Positions 1 to 8,913 of a DNA stretch of 64,000 bases are shown here, piece after piece. Position 1 is the first letter of the stretch, and the number at the start of each line of letters is the position of its first letter. This DNA is from Opitutus sp. GAS368. GTDB lineage: Bacteria; Verrucomicrobiota; Verrucomicrobiia; Opitutales; Opitutaceae. The translations under genes were made by a program, and so were the position numbers. A model generated the notes under the pieces. It had not been told where the DNA came from. It did not search any database and worked only from the letters and a program-made list of their open reading frames with translations. The stretch lies in NCBI GenBank assembly GCA_945903465.1, contig CAMDOF010000017.1, positions 1 to 64,000 of the forward strand. Reading direction: 5' to 3'.

Positions 1-1
1 G

Positions 2-286
2 TTCGGTCCGGTCGCGGCCATCATCGCCGTCCGCGATGCCGCGGAAGCCCTGCGCGTGGCTAACGACTCACCCTACGGCCTCGCCGCCACCGTCTTCACT
101 TCCAATCCAGCGACGGCCCGTCACTTCGCCCAAGAGATCGCCGCGGGTAGTGTTTTCATCAACGAATTAGCCCGCTCGACCCCCGAACTTCCCTTCGGCG
201 GTATCAAAGCCAGCGGTTTCGGTCGGGAAATGGGCGCGTGGGGGGCACGCGCTTTCGTAAACGTAAAAACGATCTGGGAGGCATGA
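2..286 (+). CDS. Aldehyde dehydrogenase, C-terminal fragment (succinate-semialdehyde dehydrogenase-like)
   Basis: The gene enters from the left edge; its reading frame starts at base 2 and about 94 codons are visible. The family oxidises an aldehyde to a carboxylate with NAD(P)+ in the cytoplasm. Visible C-terminal hallmarks are a Phe-Gly-Pro-Val segment at the edge, ANDSPYGLAATVFT, the FINE-type segment and a GGIKASGFGRE block, followed by a short oligomerisation tail ending VNVKTIWEA. The tail resembles GabD-type enzymes. The catalytic Cys and Glu lie outside the window, so the substrate cannot be assigned. About 190 bases of apparently non-coding sequence follow before the next gene. Confidence 0.9.
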   Translation, partial: FGPVAAIIAVRDAAEALRVANDSPYGLAATVFTSNPATARHFAQEIAAGSVFINELARSTPELPFGGIKASGFGREMGAWGARAFVNVKTIWEA

Positions 287-478
287 GGCGTCTCGCTCTT
301 AGTGATCGCACCTGCTCTCCGCCGGACAAGGGAGGACCGAACCCGCGGACGACTTTATGGGCCAAGGTCTTTCCAGCCGCAGGCTCTTCTAATTAAAAAC
401 TGAGCGCAACGCTCTGAGCGGACCCGCCCTTGACGTCTCGCGCCACCGCGAAATTCTGACCAGCTTGAACTGTCACGC

Positions 479-1486
479 ATGAAAACCACGGGCCCCCGCT
501 CCGCCCACATCTACCGCGCCACCCCCCGGAACCTGGCTCGGCTCGCGGCAGCTTTACGCCGCGGCGAACTCGTCGCGGTGCCCACTGAAACTGTCTACGG
601 GCTCGCCGCCAACGCTCTTGATGAGGCCGCTTGTCGCCACATTTTCACGGCCAAGGGACGACCCGCGCAGGATCCCTTGATCGTCCACATCGGGCACCTG
701 CGGGAACTCGACGCGATCGCCGACTCGAACCCCGCAGCATTGATCCTCGCTCGAAAATTTTGGCCGGGCCCACTTACGATGGTCCTCCCGAAAAAATCCG
801 CCGTGCCCGGCATCGTCTCCGCCGGTTTGGCCACCGTGGCCGTTCGCCTCCCAAACCACCCTGTATTTCTTCGCTTGCAACGCCTCACCGGCCTCCCGCT
901 CGCCGCGCCGAGCGCCAACCCTTTCGGCTACGTGAGCCCCACAACCGCCCGCCACGTTCACGACGGCCTAGGCGCGCGGATCAAATACATTCTCGATGGG
1001 GGCCCCACCCCGATCGGGCTCGAATCCACGATCGTCGACCTGCGCAACCCGCGGCGCGTGCGCATTCTGCGCCCCGGCGCCGTCACGCGAGATCAGATCG
1101 CCCAAGCCCTCGGCTGCGCCGTCTCCGCGCCCCGCCAGCGAAAGCCCGCACCGCACGCGGCTCAACTCGCTCCCGGCATGCTCACCCGCCACTATAGCCC
1201 AAGAACGCCCGTCACCCTTCATCGCCACCTGCCTGATTCGCCGCATGACACGTTTGCGACAACCGATGCGTGGGTCTTCTTTACTCGGCCGTTGCATATC
1301 TCCGGGAAAAATATCTTCGCACTCACGTCAGACGGGAGCACCGCCGCCGCTGCCCATCGGCTCTTCAGCACGCTCCGCCGCCTCGACTACAAAGGCTACC
1401 GCACCATTCATATTGAGGAAGCGCCCAACGGCGGTCTCGGCGACGCCATCAACGATCGATTACGCCGCGCCGCCGCCCGCGAGTAG
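479..1486 (+). CDS. sua5: L-threonylcarbamoyladenylate synthase (Sua5/TsaC family)
   Basis: This cytoplasmic enzyme makes threonylcarbamoyl-AMP from threonine, bicarbonate and ATP, the first step of the t6A modification at position 37 of ANN-decoding tRNAs. The YrdC domain is clear: PTETVYGLAANA at about residues 35-46, the KGRPAQDPL nucleotide/RNA-binding block at 59-67, and the APSANPFGYVSPTT block near 142. The 335-residue length and the region after about residue 215 match the long Sua5 form with an extra C-terminal domain rather than the short TsaC form. The ATG at 479 is the only sensible start; no strong Shine-Dalgarno sequence is seen. It converges with the MFS gene, with a small inverted repeat between them. 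Confidence 0.93.
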   Translation: MKTTGPRSAHIYRATPRNLARLAAALRRGELVAVPTETVYGLAANALDEAACRHIFTAKGRPAQDPLIVHIGHLRELDAIADSNPAALILARKFWPGPLTMVLPKKSAVPGIVSAGLATVAVRLPNHPVFLRLQRLTGLPLAAPSANPFGYVSPTTARHVHDGLGARIKYILDGGPTPIGLESTIVDLRNPRRVRILRPGAVTRDQIAQALGCAVSAPRQRKPAPHAAQLAPGMLTRHYSPRTPVTLHRHLPDSPHDTFATTDAWVFFTRPLHISGKNIFALTSDGSTAAAAHRLFSTLRRLDYKGYRTIHIEEAPNGGLGDAINDRLRRAAARE

Positions 1487-1542
1487 CTGGCCGAGCAGAC
1501 CCACCCACACCTTTCTCTGACGGGGATCGCGCCAAGTTCCTT

Positions 1543-1565
1543 CCAGCTGGTCTTCACCAGACTGG
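1543..1565. terminator. Small inverted repeat between convergent genes
   Basis: CCAG-CTGGT, a four-base loop, then ACCAG and CTGG form a short imperfect stem-loop in the 97-base gap between the convergent sua5 and MFS genes. There is no following T-run, so assignment as a bidirectional terminator rests on position and symmetry only. Confidence 0.3.
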
Positions 1566-1583
1566 ACGATGCTTACTGGAGCC

Positions 1584-3134
1584 TTACTCCTTCAGGCCTT
1601 CCGCCGGCGGCTCCGGCAAGAACCGTGTCAGGATCGCCCCCACCAGCGCATACGCGCCAGCGACCCCCGCCCCGACCAGCGCCATCCGGGCTGGGTCCGG
1701 TTTATCAGAAGCGGATAGTGTCAGCGTGATCCAAGCGGCCGCCGTGCCGAGGACGCGTCCACCGATGTTTGCCGCGAAACTCTCGCCCGTGCCGCGTAGG
1801 TGTACCGGAAATACCAGCGGAATGTAGTTACCCCAAAAGCTGAATTGCGCCACGGTGAAAACCCCCGCGATAAAAATGCCCGCCTTAATGAGGCCCAAGC
1901 TGTCCGCATTACCCAGCTGCCCAGACATCCACCAGAAAAATGCCGGAACGAAAAAGAGCGAAGGAATCTGAAAAACTCGAAACAACGCGCGGCGGCTAAC
2001 GATAACCACGGCCAATACCGCCAGAAGGAAGCGCCCGAGCAAACCACCGACCTCCTGCCACAAGGTGACGCTGGCCACCGCTTGATCACTCGCATTGCCC
2101 GCCGCCTGCCGCATCGCGCGCTGAGCCACCGGGTCCGGTTGGTTCGCCGCCTTCGCCTTCGCCATGGCCGCGCCCCCTTTTTCCTTGGCAATCGCGATGA
2201 CCGCGACGTGCCCCGCTTCCGTGGGTGTACCCACGCGCTGGGCACCGATGATCTGGGGTAGTTGCTGGATCGCGCCAAACGCGATGCCATAGCTCGCTGC
2301 GAATATCAAGGTCGTCACGACCGTGGTCCGGCGCAACTCGGGGGCAAAGAGCGCGGCAATACTCGGCCGCTTCAGCGTCCCCGCCGCGCGTTTTTGCAGC
2401 CAAGCCGGCGACTCGGGTAGAAACGGGCGAATCAAAATAAGCGGCAACGCGGGTAGCACCCCCGAAATCAAGGTATACCTCCAAGCGTCGTGGCCCCCCG
2501 CAATGGCCGGCAGGCTCAGCGCCCACTTCGCCGCGAGGATGTTCGCCCCCGCCACCAAAAGGCCGCCGAGGGAGGAAAAGGCCTGCGTATAACCAAGAAT
2601 CTTTTCGCGCTGGGGGGGATTCGTAAAAATCTCCGCGAGCCAAGCCACCGCGGCCACGAACTCGACACAGACACCCACAAAAACTAAGCAGCGAAAAAAG
2701 AGGAGCTGAGAGAGCGACGTGGCAAAACCCGCCGCGCACGCCCCCGCCGCATAAAGCAAAATACTAAACGTCAAGACCCGCCGCCGGCCCAACAGATCCG
2801 TCAGATACCCACCCAGCAGACCGAAAACACCACCGAACAAGGCCGGTAAGAAAAAGAGTGTCCGCGCCCAGCGCACGTACTCATCGCCGCCGGGTGACCA
2901 AAGTGCCACCGCCTTGGCCCGCTCCATTCCGCCCGTGACCAACGCCTCCACGATCGGCGCACTCAACGCCGCAATCGCCGGTTTGAGAATGAGCGGCAGC
3001 ATCAGCAACTCGTAAATATCGAAGGCAAATCCAATCGCGGCGATGATACAGATCAGCCAAGCGGTTCGATTCATCGTTGATTCACTGGGGGCAGCGGGGG
3101 CCAGACTGGAGCTCATCGGAGAATCGTGCGTCAT
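1584..3134 (-). CDS. MFS transporter
   Basis: This is an inner-membrane major facilitator superfamily carrier of 516 residues with about twelve hydrophobic segments. The loop 2-3 signature is visible as GGYLTDLLGRRRV. A PESPAWL motif at the end of the first half is typical of the sugar/organic acid:H+ symporter branch. Two hydrophilic insertions are unusual: one of about 35 residues after the first membrane segment, and an Ala/Lys-rich stretch of about 60 residues between the seventh and eighth segments (roughly residues 300-365). The start at 3134 has an in-frame ATG a few codons downstream (MSSSL) that could be used instead. It diverges from the PQQ-propeller gene, with about 160 bases between. 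The substrate cannot be told from sequence. Confidence 0.88.
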   Translation of the reverse strand: MTHDSPMSSSLAPAAPSESTMNRTAWLICIIAAIGFAFDIYELLMLPLILKPAIAALSAPIVEALVTGGMERAKAVALWSPGGDEYVRWARTLFFLPALFGGVFGLLGGYLTDLLGRRRVLTFSILLYAAGACAAGFATSLSQLLFFRCLVFVGVCVEFVAAVAWLAEIFTNPPQREKILGYTQAFSSLGGLLVAGANILAAKWALSLPAIAGGHDAWRYTLISGVLPALPLILIRPFLPESPAWLQKRAAGTLKRPSIAALFAPELRRTTVVTTLIFAASYGIAFGAIQQLPQIIGAQRVGTPTEAGHVAVIAIAKEKGGAAMAKAKAANQPDPVAQRAMRQAAGNASDQAVASVTLWQEVGGLLGRFLLAVLAVVIVSRRALFRVFQIPSLFFVPAFFWWMSGQLGNADSLGLIKAGIFIAGVFTVAQFSFWGNYIPLVFPVHLRGTGESFAANIGGRVLGTAAAWITLTLSASDKPDPARMALVGAGVAGAYALVGAILTRFLPEPPAEGLKE

Positions 3135-3292
3135 CCTCTAGCCCCATTTCAAGCGGCGATTCGCTTTTTTTTAAAAGATTCGCTGCTTAGAGCCCCGTTG
3201 AGACAATCCGACTTAAGACGTAACCTCATGAAGTCGCGAACCGTCGGACGGCTTGAGCAAACACCGCGATCATCGATCCCTTCTTCAAAAAC

Positions 3293-4666
3293 ATGAACTG
3301 GCCTTCTCTTTACCTCTTCACCTGCGCATGCACTCTCGCCCCCACGTTGGTCGCGGCCGAACCGTCTTCGTGGCCCACGTGGCGCGGCCCTTCGGGCGCA
3401 GGCCTCGCGCCCGACGCGAAACCACCCACGACCTGGAGCGACCAGCAGAATATTCGCTGGAAGAGTGCCATCCCTGGGACCGGCTTCTCCACGCCAATCA
3501 TTTGGAAGGATCAGATCTTCCTGCTCACCGCCATCGAGACCAGCGAGACGCGCGGTGGCGGCGCGGCGACCGAGGCGGCGCCACCGAGTCCGCCCCGTGG
3601 CGGCGATCCTAGAGGGAAGGGTGGTAAGAAAGGCGGGGGCTTTGGCGGAGGCGGTATGAAACCCTCGAAGGTCCACGATTTCGCCGTCGTCGCCCTCGAT
3701 CGCAAAACCGGCAAAATTCTCTGGCAGAAATCCGCCCGCCGCGAGATCCCTCATGAGGGTCACCATCCCACCAACAGCTTTGCCTCCTACTCCCCCGTCA
3801 CCGACGGCGAACGCCTCTACGCTTCCTTCGGCTCACACGGTCTCTTTTGCTACACTCTTCAAGGCGTCTTACTTTGGGAGAAAGACCTGGGGGATATGCA
3901 AACCCGCAACGGTTTCGGCGAAGGCTCCTCCCCCGCCCTCGCGGGCGACCTCATCATTATTCCGTGGGATCAAGAGCAGGGTTCCTTTGTGGTCGCGCTC
4001 GACAAGAGAACCGGCGCGGAGATCTGGCGTAAATCCCGCAACGAGCGCTCCGGCTGGTCCACCCCACTCGTGGTCCAAGCCGCCGGTAAATCTCAAGTTA
4101 TTTTACCCGCGACCAATCGCACTCGCAGCTACGATGCCCTCAACGGGGACGTCATTTGGGAAGCGAGCGGCCTGACCACGAACGTCATCCCCGCCCCCGT
4201 CACCGGGCACGGGATGGTTTATGTCATGAGCGGTTTTCAAGGCTACTCCATCCAGGCGATCAAACTCTCCTCGCTCGGCGATGTGTCCGAGACCAACCAC
4301 ATCGTCTGGAACGTCCGTAAGAGCGCACCTTACGTCGCCTCCGCGGTCCTCTCCGGCAAGCGGCTTTACGTGAGCAAGAGCACAGATGCTTACCTTTCTT
4401 GCCTCAATGCCCTCACCGGCGAATTCTACTTTCAAGATCAAGTCCTGACCGGTCTGCGCGGTCTCTACGCTTCACCGATCGCGGCCAATGGCTACCTCTA
4501 CGTCGTCGGTCGGGAGGGCGCGGTGATGGTCCTGCGTGATGCCGAAAAATTCGAGATCGTGGCTACGAATCAGCTGAAAGATAAAATCGACGCCTCCCCC
4601 GTCGCCGTCGATCGGGAGCTTTTTCTCCGCGGCCACGACTTCCTGTATTGTATCGCGGAGGGCTGA
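3293..4666 (+). CDS. Exported PQQ-type beta-propeller repeat protein
   Basis: This is a 457-residue protein with an N-terminal signal peptide (hydrophobic core near residues 5-20, cleavage after LVAA). The body is a run of propeller blades with the PQQ_2 pattern: repeated 'V.ALD..TG...W' units such as VVALDRKTGKILW and VVALDKRTGAEIW, and GERLYASFGSHGLFCY. Such proteins act in the periplasm or on the outer surface as binding or scaffold domains. No quinoprotein catalytic residues could be identified, so enzyme activity is not claimed. A Gly/Pro/Lys-rich insertion of about 40 residues (roughly 84-122) interrupts the first blade. It stands alone, divergent from the MFS gene. Confidence 0.85.
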   Translation: MNWPSLYLFTCACTLAPTLVAAEPSSWPTWRGPSGAGLAPDAKPPTTWSDQQNIRWKSAIPGTGFSTPIIWKDQIFLLTAIETSETRGGGAATEAAPPSPPRGGDPRGKGGKKGGGFGGGGMKPSKVHDFAVVALDRKTGKILWQKSARREIPHEGHHPTNSFASYSPVTDGERLYASFGSHGLFCYTLQGVLLWEKDLGDMQTRNGFGEGSSPALAGDLIIIPWDQEQGSFVVALDKRTGAEIWRKSRNERSGWSTPLVVQAAGKSQVILPATNRTRSYDALNGDVIWEASGLTTNVIPAPVTGHGMVYVMSGFQGYSIQAIKLSSLGDVSETNHIVWNVRKSAPYVASAVLSGKRLYVSKSTDAYLSCLNALTGEFYFQDQVLTGLRGLYASPIAANGYLYVVGREGAVMVLRDAEKFEIVATNQLKDKIDASPVAVDRELFLRGHDFLYCIAEG

Positions 4667-4669
4667 CCT

Positions 4670-4987
4670 CCAAGCCGTCAAGAGCGGTCCGCGCCCTGCC
4701 TTGACCCGGGCCCTCGGTCCGACCAGCCCGCGGACTACAGTCCGGTCGGCTGAGGCCAAGGCGGCGACCGCGGTTACCACGAGAAGGACGGCAGACCGTG
4801 GCGGGGCGTCGACGCGATCATGCAGGCGAATCCGGCAGTCGCCCGGCCCCGACTTGGTCATTGCCGGTCGGTTTGACGAGGACGGGCGGATGGCGAAATG
4901 ACCATTTTGATTTTTGCGTGCGGGTGTGACCAACCCAGCCCTGAGCACGCATCCCCGTTACCGATTTCTAAACCGCAGGGGTGCGGC
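4670..4987. other. Intergenic stretch without a recognised feature
   Basis: About 320 bases separate the propeller gene and the convergent aldolase gene. Short open frames exist on both strands but none has a recognisable product or start signal. No tRNA, convincing terminator or repeat was seen. Confidence 0.5.
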
Positions 4988-5968
4988 TCACCGCGCCTCG
5001 TACCCTGTCGTGCCCGCGGACTTGCGGCCTTGGAAGAGCGTATAACCAGGGCGACCCTGCCAACTGGAGGGGCCCGACAAGACCTTGCCATGAGCCAGCA
5101 CGGAGTCGCGGACGAGTTTTTCGCGGGCATTGTAGCTTGGGGAACCGTCACGATCACCGGCTTGGATTCCGAAATCGTTGCTCGCTACCATGACGATGTC
5201 GATGCCCTCCACTTCATCGAGGATCGTATCCAAAATACCCACACCCGCTGGGTTCTCGATTTGGATCATAATCATAATATTGTTGTTCGCATTCGTGGGG
5301 TAGCCCCGGCCCCAGATGGCCGTCGCCCGGTTATTGCCGGAACTGCGATGGCCCCACGGCTTGGTGTTCGGGCTCTCGCGATCACCCACTGGGAATTTTG
5401 CGAACATGACCGCATTCCGCGCTTCTTCCACCGAGGAGACCATCGGAATGATAATCCCGAGGGCACCCGCATCCGTGGCTTTCTGGATATCACCGACGTT
5501 GGCCGATGGCACGCGCACAAAAGGAATGCACCCGGCTTTCGCGATCACCTCGATGAGGTTCTGGGTCTCGCGCCACGTCAGCGTGCTGTGCTGCATTTCA
5601 ATCCAGATAAAATCCTGACCCTCACAGGCTTTCTTGGCCGCCTCGAGGTCCGGCTCGACGAGAGTATTGCTGAATATTTGTTTCCCCGCCTTGAGCTTGG
5701 TGATGACGGTATTGAAGTTCAGCGTCCCTGGAGCGGGCAAAGGGGGCGAGTTGGCGGGCGCGGCCGTCGACGCCGGTTCCGCCTTTAGCGCCGGCTTCGC
5801 GGGCTGGGCGTGAGCGAGGGAGAGCGTCCCCAGAGAGGCCGCAGCGACCAGCACGGCGAGGCGCTGAGTGCAGGTTGGCAACCAGCGGTGAAGTAACCAG
5901 CGGCTTTCACGAGGAAGCGATGGCCTGGACGAGAGGAAACGGGGCAACGGGGTGCGGGGATAGCTCAT
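4988..5968 (-). CDS. HpcH/HpaI aldolase-citrate lyase family protein with export signal
   Basis: The protein has 326 residues. The HpaI-type TIM-barrel fold is indicated by FIWIEMQHS (equivalent of the EH/base segment), an AGCIPFVRVP strand, DAGALGIIIPMVSS, MIQIENPAG (metal-binding Glu) and MVASNDFG (metal-binding Asp). Family members are class II pyruvate aldolases that split 2-keto-3-deoxy acids. Two things are odd. A long N-terminal extension ends in a hydrophobic segment and AHA-Q, which looks like a cleavable signal peptide at about residues 33-55 and would place this enzyme in the periplasm. The last 15 residues after TLFQG do not resemble the usual C-terminal helix, suggesting a late frameshift or natural divergence. 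The role is unknown. Confidence 0.8.
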   Translation of the reverse strand: MSYPRTPLPRFLSSRPSLPRESRWLLHRWLPTCTQRLAVLVAAASLGTLSLAHAQPAKPALKAEPASTAAPANSPPLPAPGTLNFNTVITKLKAGKQIFSNTLVEPDLEAAKKACEGQDFIWIEMQHSTLTWRETQNLIEVIAKAGCIPFVRVPSANVGDIQKATDAGALGIIIPMVSSVEEARNAVMFAKFPVGDRESPNTKPWGHRSSGNNRATAIWGRGYPTNANNNIMIMIQIENPAGVGILDTILDEVEGIDIVMVASNDFGIQAGDRDGSPSYNAREKLVRDSVLAHGKVLSGPSSWQGRPGYTLFQGRKSAGTTGYEAR

Positions 5969-6281
5969 AGGAGTGCAGACGACTCTGGGTACCGATCACC
6001 CGCAGCGCCAGTCAGAACCGGTCCCACTTTCTCTGCGCTGAACGCCCCGCACCAGACCAGGAAAAAAACTTCGCGGGATCCGCTCGAGCTGCCCGCCACG
6101 AGAGCGGGAGCAATCCGCGAGCCCTCCGCCCTCTCCCCCTACCCCGCTAGCGGGTCCCGCAAACACTCACCAAGGAATCGCCCAGACGTGGCGCACGGAT
6201 CAGCGACACGCGGCCAAGGCCTCTCGCTCTCGGCCGCGCGTGCGCCTCGGGCCAACGGGGCCGCCATCCTCGAGCCCAGTT
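5969..6281. other. Intergenic stretch without a recognised feature
   Basis: About 310 GC-rich bases lie upstream of the aldolase gene and downstream of gcvH. No gene, riboswitch-like fold or repeat was recognised. It must hold the aldolase promoter and any gcvTH terminator, but no clear -10/-35 pair or T-tract hairpin was seen. Confidence 0.45.
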
Positions 6282-6665
6282 TCAGCCGATGTGCTGCGCG
6301 TATGCGGCCGCGTCAAAAAGAGCGCTTGCCGCCGCCGGATCAGCCGGCCGCAGTTTCATCATCCAACCGTCGACGTACGCTGAACGGTTCACGGTTTCCG
6401 GCGCGGCATCCAACGCCGTATTCACCGCCAGCACCGTCCCCGCCACCGGGGCGTAAAGATCACTCGCCGCCTTAACGGATTCCACCACGCCAAAGGTCTC
6501 ACCCATTCTGAGCACTGCACCCACCTTGGGTACCTGCACGTAAGTGATGTCGCCGAGTGAATTCTGCGCGTAATCGGTTATCCCGACAGTCACGGTGCCA
6601 TCACTTTCCAACTTCAGCCACTCGTGCGATTTGGTGTAACGAAGTTCCGCGGGTAAATTACTCAT
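6282..6665 (-). CDS. gcvH: Glycine cleavage system H protein
   Basis: H protein is the lipoyl carrier that shuttles the aminomethyl group between the P, T and L proteins of the glycine cleavage system. The 127-residue product has the full fold: LRYTKSHEWL at the N-terminus, VTVGITDYAQNSLGDI, and the lipoylation site ESVKAASD with the modified Lys at residue 65. The ATG at 6665 was chosen because it gives the normal H-protein N-terminus and overlaps the gcvT stop codon by four bases (ATGA), a sign of translational coupling. A longer in-frame upstream extension exists but only reads through gcvT sequence. No gcvP lies in the window. Confidence 0.95.
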   Translation of the reverse strand: MSNLPAELRYTKSHEWLKLESDGTVTVGITDYAQNSLGDITYVQVPKVGAVLRMGETFGVVESVKAASDLYAPVAGTVLAVNTALDAAPETVNRSAYVDGWMMKLRPADPAAASALFDAAAYAQHIG

Positions 6666-7789
6666 GTAGACGATTTTTTTAATTCCACGAACGGGGGTTT
6701 GACCAGTTGTAAATTCACTTTCTCCCCACGAATCATTACCGCCAAGGATCCCTCCGTCGACAAAACCGCCGCCCGCGCCGCCGCGGTCTCCACCCAAGCG
6801 GAACCGATCGCCTCATTTAAGATCGGTGAGAGCGTGCCTGAAACCACGCGCCCGACCACCCCTCCGGCGGCGCTTAATACCGGCGTTTCCGCCCGCACAA
6901 TGCGACGGTCGCCCGTCTTGAAAAAGACGATCTGATGCGCGCCGCCTTTCTCTTTTTCCATCGACAACGCCGCGCGGCCGACAAAATCCACCCCTTTTTC
7001 GAACTTAACCGTCCAACCCAAACCCGCCGTCAACGGCGAAATCTCCGCGGTGATTTCGTGTCCATAAAGTGGATACCCCGCCTCCAGTCGCAGGCTGTCG
7101 CGCGCCCCGAGTCCCGCCAATTCGAGACCGCGCGGCCGACCCGCCGCCCAGAGCGCGGTCGCCAGCGCCACCGCCTCACCGGCGGCATGATACAACTCAA
7201 ACCCATCCTCCCCAGTATACCCTGTCCGGCTCACGAGGCAGGGCACCCCCGCCACCGTCGCTTCCGTAAAATGATAATACTTTACCAGACCCAATTTCGC
7301 GCCCGTCAGCGACTGCACGATCTCCGCGGCTTTCGGCCCCTGCACCGCCAGCAGTGCGTAATCGGCACACCGGTCCGTGATCGTCACATTAAATCCGACT
7401 GCCTGGCCGCGAATCCACGCGAGGTCTTTCTCAATGTTGCCAGCATTGATGCAGAGAAAGAAATCCTCCGGCGCCCGCATGTAAACAAGCAGATCATCCA
7501 CCACGCCACCTTCCGGGTAACACATTGGTGAATACAACACGCGCCCGGGAAACAGCTTCGCCACGTCGTTCGTGACAAGATGATTCAGGAACTCCGCCGC
7601 CGCCGGACCGCGTACGTCCACCTCCCCCATGTGGCTTACATCAAAGAGCCCCGCCGTCCGCCGCACCGCTTTGTGCTCTTCGAGAATGCTGCGATATTGC
7701 ACCGGCATCTCCCAGCCCGCGAAATCGACCAGACGGCCGCCGTGGGCCGCATGAAAATCCCGCAAGGGTGTACGTTTGAGTTCGCTCAT
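6662..7789 (-). CDS. gcvT: Aminomethyltransferase (glycine cleavage system T protein)
   Basis: T protein transfers the methylene group from aminomethyl-H-protein to tetrahydrofolate and releases ammonia. The 375-residue length is normal. The N-terminal folate-binding domain shows ETA-like conserved blocks: PLRDFHAAHGGRLVDFAGWEMPVQY, FDVSHMGEVDVRG, LVTNDVAKL, and later SRTGYTGEDGFELY and ARDSLRLEAGYPLYGHE. The C-terminal beta-barrel domain follows. It forms a two-gene operon with gcvH. No glycine-riboswitch-like fold was recognised in the upstream gap toward lgt. Confidence 0.95.
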   Translation of the reverse strand: MSELKRTPLRDFHAAHGGRLVDFAGWEMPVQYRSILEEHKAVRRTAGLFDVSHMGEVDVRGPAAAEFLNHLVTNDVAKLFPGRVLYSPMCYPEGGVVDDLLVYMRAPEDFFLCINAGNIEKDLAWIRGQAVGFNVTITDRCADYALLAVQGPKAAEIVQSLTGAKLGLVKYYHFTEATVAGVPCLVSRTGYTGEDGFELYHAAGEAVALATALWAAGRPRGLELAGLGARDSLRLEAGYPLYGHEITAEISPLTAGLGWTVKFEKGVDFVGRAALSMEKEKGGAHQIVFFKTGDRRIVRAETPVLSAAGGVVGRVVSGTLSPILNEAIGSAWVETAAARAAVLSTEGSLAVMIRGEKVNLQLVKPPFVELKKSST

Positions 7790-7935
7790 CCGAGCAGCAT
7801 AGCGCGCGGGCCGGCATTATCAGCAAGGCTGTTTTTGCATAAACTACGTGGCGATTGAACGTTTCGGCCGCGGCCCTTTCTCGTGCTTATGAAAAAGCGT
7901 TGCAGGTCAGCCCGCGCTGCGCGCAAGAATCGCGC

Positions 7936-8775
7936 ATGCCGTTCGCTTATTGGGTCCATGACCTCAGCCCGTTCTTGGTGAGATTCTCCGACACCTTGGG
8001 AATCCGCTATTATGGGCTCGCCTACCTCGCCGGCTTCGCGGCCGCCGCTTGGCTTCTCCTCATCTACCAGCGTCGCCAACGTTCCCCTTTCGGTTTAAGC
8101 GAAATCAGTGATCTCATGACCTACGTCGTCTTCGGCGTACTTATCGGCGGCCGGCTCGGTTATTTTTTGCTCTACCAAACCAGCTCTCTGCGCGCGGATC
8201 CGTTCGCGCTTTTGCGCGTCTGGGAAGGCGGGATGGCCAGCCATGGCGGGTTTGTCGGCGTTCTCCTCGCACTTTTGGTGTGGTCCCGCCAAAAAAAAGT
8301 ACCCGTCTTCCAGGTCACCGACCTCATCGTTTCCTCCGCACCCCTTGGACTTTTTTTTGGCCGCATCGCGAATTTTATCAACGGCGAATTGGTTGGTAAG
8401 GCCACGTCGGTACCGTGGGCCGTGATCTTTCCCCAAAATGAGGCTGATCGGGGTTTGGCCGCACCGCTGCCGCGGCATCCTTCGCAACTTTACCAAGCGG
8501 GGCTGGAGGGCCTGCTGCTCTTTGCTTTTATTCAATGGCGTTTCTGGCGGCGCGGCGCCCCTCGGCCGGCTGGGGCGCTGAGCGGAGAGTTTCTCATCGC
8601 CTATGCGTTCGCGCGAATCCTCGGCGAGCGCTTCCGCGAGCCAGATGCTTCGCTCATTCTCGGGTTGAGTCGTGGCACCTTTTACTCCGGCTTTTTTATC
8701 GTCGCCGGAGCGGCCCTTATTGCCTCCGCGCACCGCACCCGCCCGTCGTCGCTCCACCCATCGGCCTCAAAGTAG
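7936..8775 (+). CDS. lgt: Phosphatidylglycerol-prolipoprotein diacylglyceryl transferase
   Basis: This inner-membrane enzyme moves diacylglycerol from phosphatidylglycerol onto the lipobox Cys of prolipoproteins, the first step of lipoprotein maturation. The product of 279 residues has about seven membrane segments and the family signature FGRIANFINGELVG. It also has the GGMASHGGFVG and GGRLGYFLLY segments and a C-terminal GERFREPD block. The ATG at 7936 (MPFAYWVHDL) is preferred over in-frame TTG/upstream codons because it places the family's normal N-terminus at the start. It diverges from gcvT. Confidence 0.95.
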   Translation: MPFAYWVHDLSPFLVRFSDTLGIRYYGLAYLAGFAAAAWLLLIYQRRQRSPFGLSEISDLMTYVVFGVLIGGRLGYFLLYQTSSLRADPFALLRVWEGGMASHGGFVGVLLALLVWSRQKKVPVFQVTDLIVSSAPLGLFFGRIANFINGELVGKATSVPWAVIFPQNEADRGLAAPLPRHPSQLYQAGLEGLLLFAFIQWRFWRRGAPRPAGALSGEFLIAYAFARILGERFREPDASLILGLSRGTFYSGFFIVAGAALIASAHRTRPSSLHPSASK

Positions 8776-8913
8776 GCTGATGCGGGCATGGATCAGAAAC
8801 GGAAGTTCCCGGGCCAATTTAACTGGCAACGCGAGCGCTGACGGCATTTCCCCCGAGGGAGGCGACCCGATCCGCGATGCCCGGTCTGCTGGGCCCTGAC
8901 TAAATAAAACACG

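Noticed and set aside
4898-5788. A 296-codon + strand frame over the HpaI aldolase
   Set aside because: The - strand frame has a full HpaI-type set of conserved blocks; the + strand product shows none.
7790-7935. Glycine riboswitch before gcvT
   Set aside because: The gap is only about 146 bases, shared with the divergent lgt gene, and no tandem aptamer-like conserved segments were recognised.
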